From Candidatus Dichloromethanomonas elyunquensis (GTDB lineage: Bacteria; Bacillota; Desulfitobacteriia; Desulfitobacteriales; Syntrophobotulaceae), in the NCBI GenBank assembly GCA_001515265.1, contig LNDB01000001.1, positions 62,001 to 126,000 of the forward strand: a DNA stretch of 64,000 bases. The letters are read 5' to 3'. Under the pieces are notes generated by a model. The model was given only the letters and a program-made list of their open reading frames with translations. It made no database searches and had not been told where the DNA came from. A program made the translations under genes and the position numbers. Shown one piece after another: positions 44,553-54,483 of this stretch (positions are counted from its first letter, which is position 1; every line of letters begins with the position of its first letter).

Positions 44553-44951
44553 TCAATTCAAGTTATGAGCCCCGAACGAATCCGGCAGCAGTTCACCAAG
44601 TGTCGTTTTTTTGCTTTGCCCTTTTCCATTGATCAGAAGGATATCACAGTCTTCCGCAAACTCCCTGATCACTTGACGGCAGGCTCCGCAGGGTGAGGGT
44701 ATGTTATCCGCAGGTACGGCGACTGCTACCGCACAAATCTTTCTCTCTCCTAAGCAAGCCCCGGCAAATATGGCATTGCGTTCGGCACAAACCGTTAATC
44801 CATAAGAGGCGTTTTCTACATTCGAACCGGAAGTAATTATTCCGGATTCCCATAGAACTGCAGCACCTACCTTGTAATGGGAGTAAGGTGTATAAGCATT
44901 ATCACAGGCCTCTGCAGCCCTTTTGCACAGTTCCCGGTATCTTTCTCCCAT
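44553..44951 (-). CDS. cdd: Cytidine deaminase
   Basis: 132 residues from the ATG at 44951; the TTG-initiated longer frame overlaps dgkA. Zinc site: CAERNAIF and PCGACRQVI. It converts (deoxy)cytidine to (deoxy)uridine. It starts just after dgkA and ends 4 bp before era. Confidence 0.95.
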   Translation of the reverse strand: MGERYRELCKRAAEACDNAYTPYSHYKVGAAVLWESGIITSGSNVENASYGLTVCAERNAIFAGACLGERKICAVAVAVPADNIPSPCGACRQVIREFAEDCDILLINGKGQSKKTTLGELLPDSFGAHNLN

Positions 44952-44964
44952 TTCCCCACTACCC

Positions 44965-45333
44965 TTAAAAGAAATAAGGTCCAAACAAAATTATCCCAAT
45001 AACCACAGCTTGAACCGCTGTGACAAGGACGGCCCCTGAAGCGATATCTTTTGCTGCTCCTGCGAGCGGATGATAACCCGGCTGCACCAAGTCAATGACC
45101 CTCTCAACTGCGGTATTGAACAATTCGGCAGTAATAACGCTTCCAATAGCATATGTCAGAAGCAGCCAATTCAGTCTTGAAAATTTCAGCAAAACTCCTG
45201 AAACAATCACCAGAAAAGCAGCAAAAAGATGGAACCTCAAATGTTTTTCAGTTTTTAACGAATGAAAAATCCCTTGACAGGCTCCCCTGAAGCTATTCAG
45301 AAAAGAGGACCTATTTTCTTGAGATTGACTCAT
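44965..45333 (-). CDS. dgkA: Undecaprenol/diacylglycerol kinase family protein
   Basis: 122 residues from the ATG at 45333 with GGAGGGG upstream. Three transmembrane helices; the active-site segment AELFNTAVERVIDLV is intact. Gram-positive members phosphorylate undecaprenol for cell-wall lipid recycling. Normal position between ybeY and cdd. Confidence 0.93.
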   Translation of the reverse strand: MSQSQENRSSFLNSFRGACQGIFHSLKTEKHLRFHLFAAFLVIVSGVLLKFSRLNWLLLTYAIGSVITAELFNTAVERVIDLVQPGYHPLAGAAKDIASGAVLVTAVQAVVIGIILFGPYFF

Positions 45334-45346
45334 AGCCCCTCCTGAA

Positions 45347-45832
45347 TCAGCGTGAAAGTCCAAGCTTTTCCATCACCTGTTCCTCAAACCGTCTCATCGT
45401 TACGGATTCACCATCGGCACCATGCTCAAATCCAAGCAAATGCAGCGTGCCGTGAACAGCTAAATATACGATCTCCCTCTCCAAGGAATGCCCATATTCT
45501 TCTGCCTGGGTCCGGGCTCTTTCTACTGATATTACAATATCCCCAAGCGTATCCTCTTCAATCAGAAAATCCTGAAGGTTAATTTCAGGCTCGCCTTCTC
45601 CTTTTTCCCTCATGGCAAATGACAGGACATCTGTAGGGCGGTCTATGCCCCGATAGGTCCTATTCAGCTCTTGAATAGCCGTATCGTCAACAAGTACGAG
45701 TCCAATCTCGGCATTTTTCGGCCCGCCTCCGATATCCAGGGTCTCTGAAATACCTTTTTTTAATAATTCCTGAAGCAAGGTTTGTTCCTTTTGTCCTACA
45801 GTATTCTCTTCCCAGGTAATATCTATTTCCAT
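45347..45832 (-). CDS. ybeY: Endoribonuclease YbeY (16S rRNA maturation)
   Basis: 161 residues with the zinc triad HGTLHLLGFEH (three His) near the C-terminus and RGIDRPTDVLSFAM. It acts in 16S rRNA 3'-end processing and ribosome quality control. It lies 18 bp after pgpH and 13 bp before dgkA. Confidence 0.96.
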   Translation of the reverse strand: MEIDITWEENTVGQKEQTLLQELLKKGISETLDIGGGPKNAEIGLVLVDDTAIQELNRTYRGIDRPTDVLSFAMREKGEGEPEINLQDFLIEEDTLGDIVISVERARTQAEEYGHSLEREIVYLAVHGTLHLLGFEHGADGESVTMRRFEEQVMEKLGLSR

Positions 45833-45850
45833 GAGTCTGCGCTCTCTCCT

Positions 45851-48061
45851 TTAGTCGTTTTTCTTTTCGTTTTCTTCTTTTGCCTCTCCGTCATTCTGAA
45901 CAGGACGGGCCGCTTCGACAATCCTGAGCTTGGAAGGGGATAGTTCGGGGTATTCTATCCTCGTATGAAAAATACCGCTTAGCACTTTGACAAAAGCAAT
46001 AGAAATTTTGTCTAAGTCTTTGAAGGTAAGGTCGCATTGATCCAGAAGCCCCTCGTCAAACTTCTCTTTAATGATCTTACGCACCAATCCTTCAATTCTT
46101 CCCGGAGTATTCCCTTTTTGGGAACGGACAGCGGCTTCCACATTATCTGCTAAAAGAACTAAAGCAGCTTCTTTAGATTGAGGTCGGATTCCGTCATACC
46201 GGAAAGCTTCTTCCGGTATATCCGGATTTTCTTCAAGAGCCTTGTGATAGAAATACGATGCTAAACTGTCCCCGTGATGTTGGGCAATAATATCACGCAG
46301 ACTTTCCGGTAATTTATGTTCTTTGGCCATCTCCAAACCGTCTTTAACGTGGGATATGACAATCAAGGAGCTTAAAGTAGGAGCGATCTTATCGTGCGGA
46401 TTGTCTTTTGTAAACTGATTTTCAATAAAGAAATACGGTCTTTTCAGCTTTCCAATATCATGATAGAGAGCTCCCACCCGGACAAGTACAGGATCGGCTT
46501 TTATTTCTTCAGCCGCTGTTTCGGCGAGATTGCCTACTAATACGCTGTGATGGTAGGTCCCCGGAGCTTCCATTAACAACTCCTTCAGCAATGGGGCATT
46601 GGGATTCGATAATTCCAGAAGCCTGACAGCGGAAGTAATATTAAATCCGGACTCAAACCATGGCAGGGTCCCCATGGTGAGTACTGAAGCAAGAAGTCCA
46701 TTGGCCAGAGCAAAAGCACAGCCGATTAACCAATAAGCCGCATTGAGATTAAGAATAAGTGCTGCCCCGCATATCAAGGCAACATTGACCAAAGCAACAA
46801 AAAGACCTGCCCGGGCGAGGTCTGAACGCTGGTCGAGTCTGGCGACACTCTGAATGCCGACAAGTCCTCCAATCAAACTAAACAGCCCGGCCAAAGATCC
46901 TGAAGCGCCGGCGGCTGCCGGATCTGCCATCGACCCTACAAAAACCCCTAAAATAATTCCGACTACAACCGCAATCCTTACGCCAAGAAGAATCGTTACC
47001 GTCATAGTGACCCAGGCCGCAGGGACAAGAACAGCCGTTAAATTATTAAGATCACTTTTGCCGAGATTGATGGCCATGAAGGCTTTGCCTAAAGTTAGGA
47101 CAAGGAATATCAAAAGACCGATTAAAACAAGCCTTTTCCATTTTTGAATGATATCAGGCGTTATCTGATAAGAAAATATCATCAGGATAATCATGGATAC
47201 AAAAACGAGAATCGCAATTCCGCCTGTCGGTTTCCAGGGTGATTTTACTTCGATCAGCCCGTAAGCCAGCAGTACCTGCGATACCCTTTCATCCACGATT
47301 TCACCGGGGCCCACAATTTTTTCATTTTCCACATAGGTATGAACTAACGGTTTGATTTTGGAACTGGCAATTTCTTTGAGTCTTTGTGTTTCTTCCGGAT
47401 CAATTATCAGAGTCGGTTTCGTTACCCGAAGATCAACATAAGCTTGGGAAAAAGCTTTCATATTGTTCGTCAAACCGGATTTATTGACTTGCTCTTTCAT
47501 CCTGTCCTTAAGCAGGGAAACTTCGCTCTGAAATTTTGCGCCGCTGTTAGGGTCCTTAGCAATGCCGGTGACAATTCTGCTGACGGTCTGTTCGGATTTT
47601 TCCATATCATTATCCGTCATTGCCAGGAGGGCTTGCAGCGTACTATCGGGCAATATAGAAAAAGGAAGCGTCTTTCTCAACTCCGTAATCGCTTGGGAAA
47701 TCTCTATTTTATCCGTGTTCTGCTGTTTTAATAATCGGAAGCAATGACTTATATCTTCAGTTAAAAAAGAGATCTGGGATTCATCCGCAGCATAAACAGG
47801 GGTAACAGCATTCGCGGCCGATTCCTGTTCTTCACGGTACGTTGTCAGATCAGTGATCTCTTTGGTATAAGGCGCAGTAATTAACTGCGGACTTGGTTCA
47901 CCCAACTCTACATTAAGCTTAGACCCAAACAGCCCGGAAGCAATCACTGATGTAAATAGCAAAAAAAACAAGATAAAAACAGATACCTGATATTTGAACT
48001 TAAAATTCTTATACGGTACTTTGGGAGAAAGCATTTTTTTTATTTTTTTATCCAAATCCAT
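45851..48061 (-). CDS. pgpH: 7TM-HD family c-di-AMP phosphodiesterase PgpH
   Basis: About 736 residues: one N-terminal helix, an extracellular 7TMR-HDED domain (about 60-270), seven transmembrane helices (about 280-480) and a cytoplasmic HD domain with YHHSVLVGNLAE, YHDIGKLKRPYFF and IAQHHGDSLASYFY. It hydrolyses c-di-AMP. ATG at 48061 overlaps the phoH stop (TGATG), so it is coupled to phoH; a TTG three bases earlier is possible. Confidence 0.95.
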   Translation of the reverse strand: MDLDKKIKKMLSPKVPYKNFKFKYQVSVFILFFLLFTSVIASGLFGSKLNVELGEPSPQLITAPYTKEITDLTTYREEQESAANAVTPVYAADESQISFLTEDISHCFRLLKQQNTDKIEISQAITELRKTLPFSILPDSTLQALLAMTDNDMEKSEQTVSRIVTGIAKDPNSGAKFQSEVSLLKDRMKEQVNKSGLTNNMKAFSQAYVDLRVTKPTLIIDPEETQRLKEIASSKIKPLVHTYVENEKIVGPGEIVDERVSQVLLAYGLIEVKSPWKPTGGIAILVFVSMIILMIFSYQITPDIIQKWKRLVLIGLLIFLVLTLGKAFMAINLGKSDLNNLTAVLVPAAWVTMTVTILLGVRIAVVVGIILGVFVGSMADPAAAGASGSLAGLFSLIGGLVGIQSVARLDQRSDLARAGLFVALVNVALICGAALILNLNAAYWLIGCAFALANGLLASVLTMGTLPWFESGFNITSAVRLLELSNPNAPLLKELLMEAPGTYHHSVLVGNLAETAAEEIKADPVLVRVGALYHDIGKLKRPYFFIENQFTKDNPHDKIAPTLSSLIVISHVKDGLEMAKEHKLPESLRDIIAQHHGDSLASYFYHKALEENPDIPEEAFRYDGIRPQSKEAALVLLADNVEAAVRSQKGNTPGRIEGLVRKIIKEKFDEGLLDQCDLTFKDLDKISIAFVKVLSGIFHTRIEYPELSPSKLRIVEAARPVQNDGEAKEENEKKND

Positions 48062-49053
48062 CAATCCTTACCTGACTGCACGTCCTCTTTTTTGGAAGGA
48101 TGATCACCCTTCTCTTCATAAGCATGAATAATGCTTTGTACAAGCGGGTTACGTACAATATCCTCCACGGTAAAGTAATGGAAGGAAATATCGGGTATCC
48201 CCTTTAGGATACGCTGTACTTCAATTAGCCCTGAATAATGGCCGCGGGGAAGATCAACCTGGGTAATATCCCCTGTCACCACGGCTTTTGATCCAAATCC
48301 CAAACGGGTCAAAAACATTTTCATTTGCTCGGGAGATGTATTTTGAGCCTCATCCAGAATAATGAAGGAGTCATCAAGGGTACGCCCGCGCATATAGGCC
48401 AAGGGAGCGATTTCTATCGTCCCTTTTTCGATATACCTGCCTGTAGTCTCAGGTCCAAGAAGATCAAACAGGGCATCATAGAGAGGCCTTAAGTAAGGAT
48501 TCACCTTTTCCTGAAGGTCACCGGGCAAGAACCCCAGTTTTTCACCGGCTTCCACTGCCGGGCGGGTAAGAACAATCCGGTTGACTTCCTTAGCCCTTAA
48601 AGCCTTAACCGCCATGACCACTGCCAAGTAGGTCTTTCCTGTTCCCGCCGGACCGATCCCAAAAACCAATGACTCTTTTTCAATAGCTTTCACATATTTG
48701 GATTGCCCCATCGTTTTCGGTTTGATCGGCCTGCCTCTTTGGGTCGTAGCGATGACCCTGGTCAGGCTTTGCGCCATATCCTGTTCACTGCCGTCTTCAA
48801 CTCTGGAAACTACATAGGTAACATCCGCCAAGGTCAGACAATTCCCATTCCTAATCAGGGCTAGGAGCTGTCCCAATACTGATTCAGCCAGTTTAACATG
48901 AAGTTCTTCACCGGAGACTGTCATTTCTTCCCCACGGACTACAATCTGACAGCCTAACCTTTCTTCAAGAAAACGTAAGTGGACATCTTCTAAACCCAAA
49001 AGATTTAAAGCCTCATCGCCGTCTTTGAGATTTAATTTAGTTTCACTATGCAA
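48061..49053 (-). CDS. phoH: PhoH-family ATPase
   Basis: 330 residues from the TTG at 49053, which has GGAGG seven bases upstream; the frame extends to 49128 without an RBS and into yqfD. Walker A GPAGTGKTYLAVVMA and Walker B DDSFIILDEAQN are present, after an N-terminal KH-like region. A likely role is RNA metabolism. It lies between yqfD and pgpH as in Bacillus. Confidence 0.93.
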   Translation of the reverse strand: MHSETKLNLKDGDEALNLLGLEDVHLRFLEERLGCQIVVRGEEMTVSGEELHVKLAESVLGQLLALIRNGNCLTLADVTYVVSRVEDGSEQDMAQSLTRVIATTQRGRPIKPKTMGQSKYVKAIEKESLVFGIGPAGTGKTYLAVVMAVKALRAKEVNRIVLTRPAVEAGEKLGFLPGDLQEKVNPYLRPLYDALFDLLGPETTGRYIEKGTIEIAPLAYMRGRTLDDSFIILDEAQNTSPEQMKMFLTRLGFGSKAVVTGDITQVDLPRGHYSGLIEVQRILKGIPDISFHYFTVEDIVRNPLVQSIIHAYEEKGDHPSKKEDVQSGKD

Positions 49054-49084
49054 TCTGTTTCCTCCATTGTTATGAGAAGTCACG

Positions 49085-50245
49085 TTACTGCTTGTAGACT
49101 GCCAGTTCTTCGAAGGTTTCAATCTCAACTCTGATGAATTCCACTCCTTTTTCAGAAGAAAGGACCCTGACTTTGTCCTGAAGGACTTTTGCTTCCGGTG
49201 GTATCTTCCCTTTTAGCTCTTCCCTGGCTAAGGTTTCAGCAAGCTCCTTAGCTGCCGATACTGTACGTTCAACATGTACTTTTTGTGTTTCTTCATACTG
49301 TACCTTTATAATTTCGACAGGGAATCGCCAATTCCTCCAAGCTGGCAGCGCATAACTCTTTGTTTCTTGAAATGATTCAGAATAAGGACTTTTCTGGTTT
49401 GTTATCATTATTACTCTATCTTTTATTTTTATACCCCAGCCATGAGCAACTTTTCCAGTTTTCTCAGTAATATCCTCTGTCAAAGGCACTTTTTTTTCAG
49501 AACTGTACCAAACCCTGCCCCGGACGAACCCTTTGGCGGCCATATCAAAGCTATACTCCGTCATCCCCCCGGAAGCTTTAATCAGAACCTGCCCTTTTTT
49601 AACGGTCTGTCCTTCTTTGACCACCGGAATCCCTTGAATCACGATGACATTGTCCACGAAACCTGTTTTTCCGGCAATGAGATCTCCTGTGAATTCTACT
49701 TTTTGCGGCAGCTTCTTTTCTACCACGCGAATGCGAATATTGGTCCCGCGCTCTTCCATCGTTACCCAGGCAAGATCCGGTATGCTTTCCTGCAGCTGTT
49801 TGCTCATCTGGTCCAGATGAAGCCCGCTTTTCAGCACCCATCGATTTAGTCCCGCTTTTTGCGCCTCAGTAATAATACGGCCCGAGTCAATCCTCTCATT
49901 TCCTTCCACACTGACCGATAGAACAAATTGAGAAAGAATGGCAAGTGCCGCAAAAATAAGAAAAAGGCCGATAATCAGTCCCTTTCTGCGCTGCCAACGC
50001 AAAGCTACAAATGGAAAACCGTATTTTGCCCTGATCTTTAACTTCACTTTATTTTCTTTTGCAATTCTTCTTAATGGGCGAAAATCTTTCGTATTTATCT
50101 CAGCTACGAATGAATCCTTTAATCTTCTGCCGTTGTAAAAGACGATCCCTTCTTTTAATGCTTGGTTCATAAATTCAGATAAGCTGCTGCCCAGAGCCTT
50201 AATGTAAATACGTCCTTCGTAATAACGGAATATTTTGCCGAACAT
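49085..50245 (-). CDS. yqfD: Sporulation protein YqfD
   Basis: 386 residues. A cytoplasmic N-terminus, one transmembrane helix (about 88-110; GLIIGLFLIFAALAILSQFV) and an extracytoplasmic domain with VSVEGNERIDSGRI. The family is made in the mother cell under SigE in Bacillus and has no known enzyme activity. Adjacent yqfC is its usual partner. Confidence 0.93.
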   Translation of the reverse strand: MFGKIFRYYEGRIYIKALGSSLSEFMNQALKEGIVFYNGRRLKDSFVAEINTKDFRPLRRIAKENKVKLKIRAKYGFPFVALRWQRRKGLIIGLFLIFAALAILSQFVLSVSVEGNERIDSGRIITEAQKAGLNRWVLKSGLHLDQMSKQLQESIPDLAWVTMEERGTNIRIRVVEKKLPQKVEFTGDLIAGKTGFVDNVIVIQGIPVVKEGQTVKKGQVLIKASGGMTEYSFDMAAKGFVRGRVWYSSEKKVPLTEDITEKTGKVAHGWGIKIKDRVIMITNQKSPYSESFQETKSYALPAWRNWRFPVEIIKVQYEETQKVHVERTVSAAKELAETLAREELKGKIPPEAKVLQDKVRVLSSEKGVEFIRVEIETFEELAVYKQ

Positions 50246-50248
50246 TTT

Positions 50249-50521
50249 TTATCCCTCCTCAAAGCTAATCTGGTCGATTTGCCCTTGGAGATGAATTTCT
50301 GTTTCCAGAACAGTATTCAGTACAAAATTCTTTCCTTTAATACTCAGTTTTCCTTGGGGAGTTTTCAGGATAATTTCTTGGTTAGAAAAAAGAATGACAT
50401 CCCGAAAATACTCAATAGTCATTCCAGAACGTCCCATAATCGTTATTTTTGGCCCGCTGTCCAGGATATCTGAAGGAAATTCCAGGACTTCGCCGGCTTG
50501 TCTTTGAAGTTTCTTGAACAC
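50249..50521 (-). CDS. yqfC: Sporulation protein YqfC
   Basis: 90 residues from the GTG at 50521, eight bases after GGAG. The YabP/YqfC pattern is clear (PKITIMGRSGMTIEYFRDV, then GKLSIKGKNF). It is the first gene of the yqfC-yqfD-phoH-pgpH run. The gene that usually precedes it (yqeY or yqfA) is displaced by the accessory block. Confidence 0.93.
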   Translation of the reverse strand: MFKKLQRQAGEVLEFPSDILDSGPKITIMGRSGMTIEYFRDVILFSNQEIILKTPQGKLSIKGKNFVLNTVLETEIHLQGQIDQISFEEG

Positions 50522-50705
50522 AGTCACCACTCCCTTCTTTAGCATATCTATGCAAAAGAAGGGAAAAATAGTCCAAGCCCAGAGTTATAAAGATTGTTGT
50601 AATAATGCCTTTGGTAATTCTCAATCTGGTCCCTGCAGCTGCTTACTGTTTTTCTAAGTTTTTTAAAAAGTAACCGGGTCCAAAGGCCAGAGTGGAATTA
50701 ATTAA

Positions 50706-50739
50706 AGGCCGTTTCAAAAATCAGCTTTTGAGACGGCCC
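50706..50739. terminator. Hairpin terminator downstream of the antiporter gene
   Basis: GGCCGTTTCAAAA and TTTTGAGACGGCC form a long stem with loops in the middle, flanked by AT-rich sequence on both sides. It lies in a 304-bp gap (50522-50825) that otherwise shows no gene or clear site. Confidence 0.75.
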
Positions 50740-50825
50740 TTATTATAACCAACAAACAAACACGCAAACAACTGTTAGCACCACATCCCATTTTGGAGTG
50801 AGTTTATCCAACAATTGAGAAAAAA

Positions 50826-52022
50826 CTAAATATTTTGTTCTGGACGAAATAGAAAATTAAATATAAGCGGGGAAATAGTACATGTAAAAATTGCAACTAA
50901 AATAATTGTAGCATTTAGAGCACCGCTAATTATTCCCATTTTAAGTCCAATTGCTCCTGCTGCAATTATCAGACTAAGTCTTGATGATAATAATGTACCT
51001 GCAGCTATCAATTTTTTCCATGAATAGTTAAACCGCAGAAAGAGTGAAGGTACAATGGTTACAAAATAAATAATTGCTACGAACACCGGTAATAAATACA
51101 AAGATTCGGGTTTATTCATAATATCTTGAATACTAAAGTTCACACCTACCATGATAAAAAATAGAGGAATGAAGAAACCATAACCTACAGCATCTAATTT
51201 ATGATAAATTTGTGATGTACTTCTATCATGAACTAGGGACATGATTAATCCTGCTAAAAAAGCCCCAAGGATCATTTCTGTTTTTAAGACCTGGGTCAAA
51301 GTCATAAACATAATTAATACAGCCATAGCTCCTCTGACTTTAATCTGTGCTGTTTTATGAGCTAAGTCTTCAATTATTTTATATTTCATAATTCTATGTC
51401 CAACTTTATATACTAAGAAAAATGCGGGAATCAACAATAAAAATGATAAAATTTCAGAAATTGAACTGGAATTACTCAGAGTAACAAAAGTTGACAGCAT
51501 AATCATTGTAGAAAAGTCAGCTAATAACGCAATTATCAATACTATTTGGCCATATTCCTGACCTAATAAACCTTTTTCTTTAAGAATCGGAATAACTATT
51601 CCTACTGAAGTACTACAGAATACTATTGTAAAAAGAGTGATATTAGGTATTAATCCAAAAGATTTTAGTATAAAAGCACAACCCGCCGACATTAGCAAAC
51701 TTAATAAAAAGATGATGCTTGCTACAAAAATCGGTTGTCTCATTAATTGAACTTTTTTATTCAATGGACCAATTAATTTAAAATTTATTTCTAATCCTGA
51801 CATAAACATTAAAAAAGCAAAGCCTAGTTTAAAAAGAAAGTCTAGCCAGATACTTTCGGATATCAAATTCAAACCACTCTTGCCTATTATTATACCGGCA
51901 ACTATTTCGCCAACTACAATAGGGATTGAAATAAACTTTATCTTATTAACAATCACAGGTATTAAAGCTGCAACAACAACTATAATAAATAATGAATAAT
52001 AAGAAAATGTCTCTTGTTCCAT
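50826..52022 (-). CDS. CPA2-family monovalent cation/proton antiporter
   Basis: 398 residues with about 12 transmembrane helices and no cytoplasmic TrkA-N domain. KefB/NapA-like segments include IVVGEIVAGIIIGKSGL, FMSGLEINFKLIGPL and FIPLFFIMVGVNFSI. Likely exchanges Na+ or K+ for H+. The ATG at 52022 has better RBS spacing than the one at 52028. It is markedly more AT-rich than the flanking core genes, which supports acquisition from elsewhere. Confidence 0.9.
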   Translation of the reverse strand: MEQETFSYYSLFIIVVVAALIPVIVNKIKFISIPIVVGEIVAGIIIGKSGLNLISESIWLDFLFKLGFAFLMFMSGLEINFKLIGPLNKKVQLMRQPIFVASIIFLLSLLMSAGCAFILKSFGLIPNITLFTIVFCSTSVGIVIPILKEKGLLGQEYGQIVLIIALLADFSTMIMLSTFVTLSNSSSISEILSFLLLIPAFFLVYKVGHRIMKYKIIEDLAHKTAQIKVRGAMAVLIMFMTLTQVLKTEMILGAFLAGLIMSLVHDRSTSQIYHKLDAVGYGFFIPLFFIMVGVNFSIQDIMNKPESLYLLPVFVAIIYFVTIVPSLFLRFNYSWKKLIAAGTLLSSRLSLIIAAGAIGLKMGIISGALNATIILVAIFTCTISPLIFNFLFRPEQNI

Positions 52023-52143
52023 TCTCATAACCTCTTTTTTGTTATTTATATTTTAACATCGAACGCTAAAACTCAAACAAAGTTCTTGTTTAATTTTGAG
52101 CAGCAACAATGTTAAAAATATATAAAGTTAGTTTTAAAATTTT

Positions 52144-52767
52144 TCAATTTCCCAATTCAAAATATCTGCTCTCTTTATTATAGATAAAAACTTCACCGGT
52201 TTCACAAATATAGTACCAACCACTAATCACAAGAGATTGCTCTTCATATTTTACTTTAATAAACGGATATGTCAAGAGGTTTTCCATCTGTTCAACGACA
52301 TTAATTTGTTCGATTAATCTTTCCGGATGATTGTATTCGTCTTCCGGTTCCTCTTTTAATACTCTGCTGTTTTGATGATATCCCAGTCCGAGTGATTTCT
52401 TGGCACGGGATTTGCTCTTGAATACCCCTTTAGGTGAAAATAATACTTTACAGCCCCCGCAATGGGAATGACCGCAAATAATAATATTTGGGACGTTAAG
52501 CTTATTAACCGCATACTCCATTGCCGAAGCGCTTTCAGAATATTTTCTGTTTTTTCGATAACGGGGAATGCGGTTGGCAATATTTCTTACCACAAACAGC
52601 TCTCCCGGTGAGGTTTGCGTAATTAAATTGGGTACGACTCTGGAATCGGAACACCCGATAAACAGCGTATGCGGGTTTTGAGAATACTTTAATTCTTTAA
52701 AGAGTGATTTATGCTTTTCAAAATCATTTTGTTTGAATTTTATTATTCCTTCCAAAAGCTTTTCCAT
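52144..52767 (-). CDS. Beta-class carbonic anhydrase
   Basis: 207 residues. Zinc ligands and active site: C39-S-D41-S-R43 and IICGHSHCGGCKV. It hydrates CO2 to bicarbonate. It might supply pyruvate carboxylase with bicarbonate or support pH balance with the nearby antiporter; both links are inference. Independent gene with a terminator-like hairpin upstream. Confidence 0.95.
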   Translation of the reverse strand: MEKLLEGIIKFKQNDFEKHKSLFKELKYSQNPHTLFIGCSDSRVVPNLITQTSPGELFVVRNIANRIPRYRKNRKYSESASAMEYAVNKLNVPNIIICGHSHCGGCKVLFSPKGVFKSKSRAKKSLGLGYHQNSRVLKEEPEDEYNHPERLIEQINVVEQMENLLTYPFIKVKYEEQSLVISGWYYICETGEVFIYNKESRYFELGN

Positions 52768-52820
52768 AATTCACAACTCTCTCAGCAGAAAATTTTATAA
52801 ACCTATATTAAACAAGGAAA

Positions 52821-52892
52821 GGAAATTTCCCGGAAGAGATATCATTTTTTGCTAAAGCTGCGGATGTTGCGTGAAATCTCCGGGAAATCTCC
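52821..52892. other. Long imperfect palindrome between MFS and carbonic anhydrase genes
   Basis: GGAAATTTCCCGG (52821-52833) and CCGGGAAATCTCC (52880-52892) pair with one mismatch around a 46-nt loop that contains further short complements. It may be the MFS gene terminator, but the loop is long and the U-run weak. Confidence 0.5.
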
Positions 52893-52953
52893 CCTATGAC
52901 AAGTTTTTTGATTATAAATCTTTTGTCAAATTTAAATAAGAAACGATTGCCTG

Positions 52954-54243
52954 TTAAGCGGCTGGTTTTTTCTGTGTAATATAGAAGAGCATTCCGATAA
53001 TCAGAGTTGCAAAGGCAAAAGTAAAGGATGCTTTGAACGCTGCTACAGGGATAATTTTGTTTACAACAGGATATTGGTTAATAATAATCCCCATCAGTTG
53101 CTGGAACAAAGCGGCAACGATGAAGACGAACGTGTTCAGGAAGCCGGTAGCGGAACCTGTGATTCTACCGTCAATATGCTGTCTGAGATTGGCATACAGC
53201 AAGGGGAAGAATCCTCCGAAGAAGCCATATGCGAAAAGCATGGGGCCGAAAGCGGATGCAGAAATAGAATCAGTCATAAAGACCAGCGGTATCCAAATTA
53301 AGGTGTAGCCGATTACACCGGCCAGCAGGACGTATTTTCTATTTTTGAGCTTATCGGAAATGAATCCGGAAAGAGGACATCCCACGATCATGCCAAGAGG
53401 AATTAAACTTAATAAGGCACCTGCCTGGGGTTTCGTCATTCCGAAAACATTCATCAGATAAGGACCGGCCCACAGTCCTTGGAATCCCATGATGGATCCG
53501 TACATGGCGCAGAACATTACCACGATAGTCCAAAAGGCGTGCGACTTGGAAACCATTTTCAGACTTTCGCCAATGCCTATTTTTGCTGAGGAAGCAACAG
53601 CTTTTCCTTCTATTTCCGCAGGGGACGCTCCGCCGATATCGGCAGGCTTACTGCGGATGAACAGATAGCCGACAACAGCTACTACCAGAAGAACAACCCC
53701 GGCAAGATTCATGGAACCTCTCCAGCCCATCATTGCGATCAAAGCAACGAAGGGACCGGCGGAGGCAAAAGAACCGCTGTTGCCGATGGCTACCATGATA
53801 CCGGTGAAAGTTCCGAGTTCAGAACTCTTGAACCAGTCATTAATCATGCGTACTGCCGGCACATAGACAAATCCTGCGCCAAGGCCGATTAAAAAACGGC
53901 CGACCAGAGCAATCTGAAAATTGGGGGCGCTGGCTACAACCACGGAACCTACCGCCGCAAAAAGCACCAAAGCGATGGTCTTGCGGATGCCCCAATGGTC
54001 AGCCAAGATACCGGCCGGGAGCTGTCCGAGAGCATAAGCGTAGAAGTACAAGGAACCAAAAAAGCCCAACGCTGCAGAGTCGATCCCAAAAGCTTTTGTC
54101 AGGTCCGGAGCAAGGACCGCAGTTGAAGTTCTGTGAAAGTATGCAAAGAAAAATGCCAAAGCAACAAAGAAATAAACAACATAGCGGTAAGAAAGAGTCT
54201 TTTTAATCGCAGACTCAGTCACATTGGTTGAAGAAGTCATCAA
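52954..54243 (-). CDS. Major facilitator superfamily transporter
   Basis: 429 residues, 12 transmembrane helices. MFS motif A is GILADHWGIRKT after helix 2 and GFISDKLKNRK after helix 8. It resembles anion:cation or monocarboxylate transporters that often accompany catabolic genes. It is followed upstream on the same strand by a haloacid dehalogenase gene, so it may import the substrate of that enzyme. A perfect 18-bp palindrome lies about 60 bp before the ATG. Confidence 0.9.
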   Translation of the reverse strand: MMTSSTNVTESAIKKTLSYRYVVYFFVALAFFFAYFHRTSTAVLAPDLTKAFGIDSAALGFFGSLYFYAYALGQLPAGILADHWGIRKTIALVLFAAVGSVVVASAPNFQIALVGRFLIGLGAGFVYVPAVRMINDWFKSSELGTFTGIMVAIGNSGSFASAGPFVALIAMMGWRGSMNLAGVVLLVVAVVGYLFIRSKPADIGGASPAEIEGKAVASSAKIGIGESLKMVSKSHAFWTIVVMFCAMYGSIMGFQGLWAGPYLMNVFGMTKPQAGALLSLIPLGMIVGCPLSGFISDKLKNRKYVLLAGVIGYTLIWIPLVFMTDSISASAFGPMLFAYGFFGGFFPLLYANLRQHIDGRITGSATGFLNTFVFIVAALFQQLMGIIINQYPVVNKIIPVAAFKASFTFAFATLIIGMLFYITQKKPAA

Positions 54244-54304
54244 ATATTCCTCCCCTCAAAATTTGAGAAACGGCAAAGGATAATTTCTAAAAAAACCAAA
54301 TTAT

Positions 54305-54322
54305 TTCCAGAATATTCTGGAA
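54305..54322. promoter_or_regulatory. Perfect 18-bp palindrome upstream of the MFS gene
   Basis: TTCCAGAATATTCTGGAA is exactly self-complementary. Its position 62 bp upstream of the start codon fits an operator. The binding protein is unknown; the LysR regulator at 55301 is one candidate. Confidence 0.6.
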
Positions 54323-54483
54323 TTTCAAAATAAAAAACATTTTCATACAATCTTAATAATATTCCTTTTGATGAAACACGCGTCTATCATATTCACCGGT
54401 TTATGCGAAGCCGCCCAGAATCACAAAAAACCCTAAGCGACTTCACAATCTGCTTTAATCTTTGAACTTAGGCAATAATTAGG

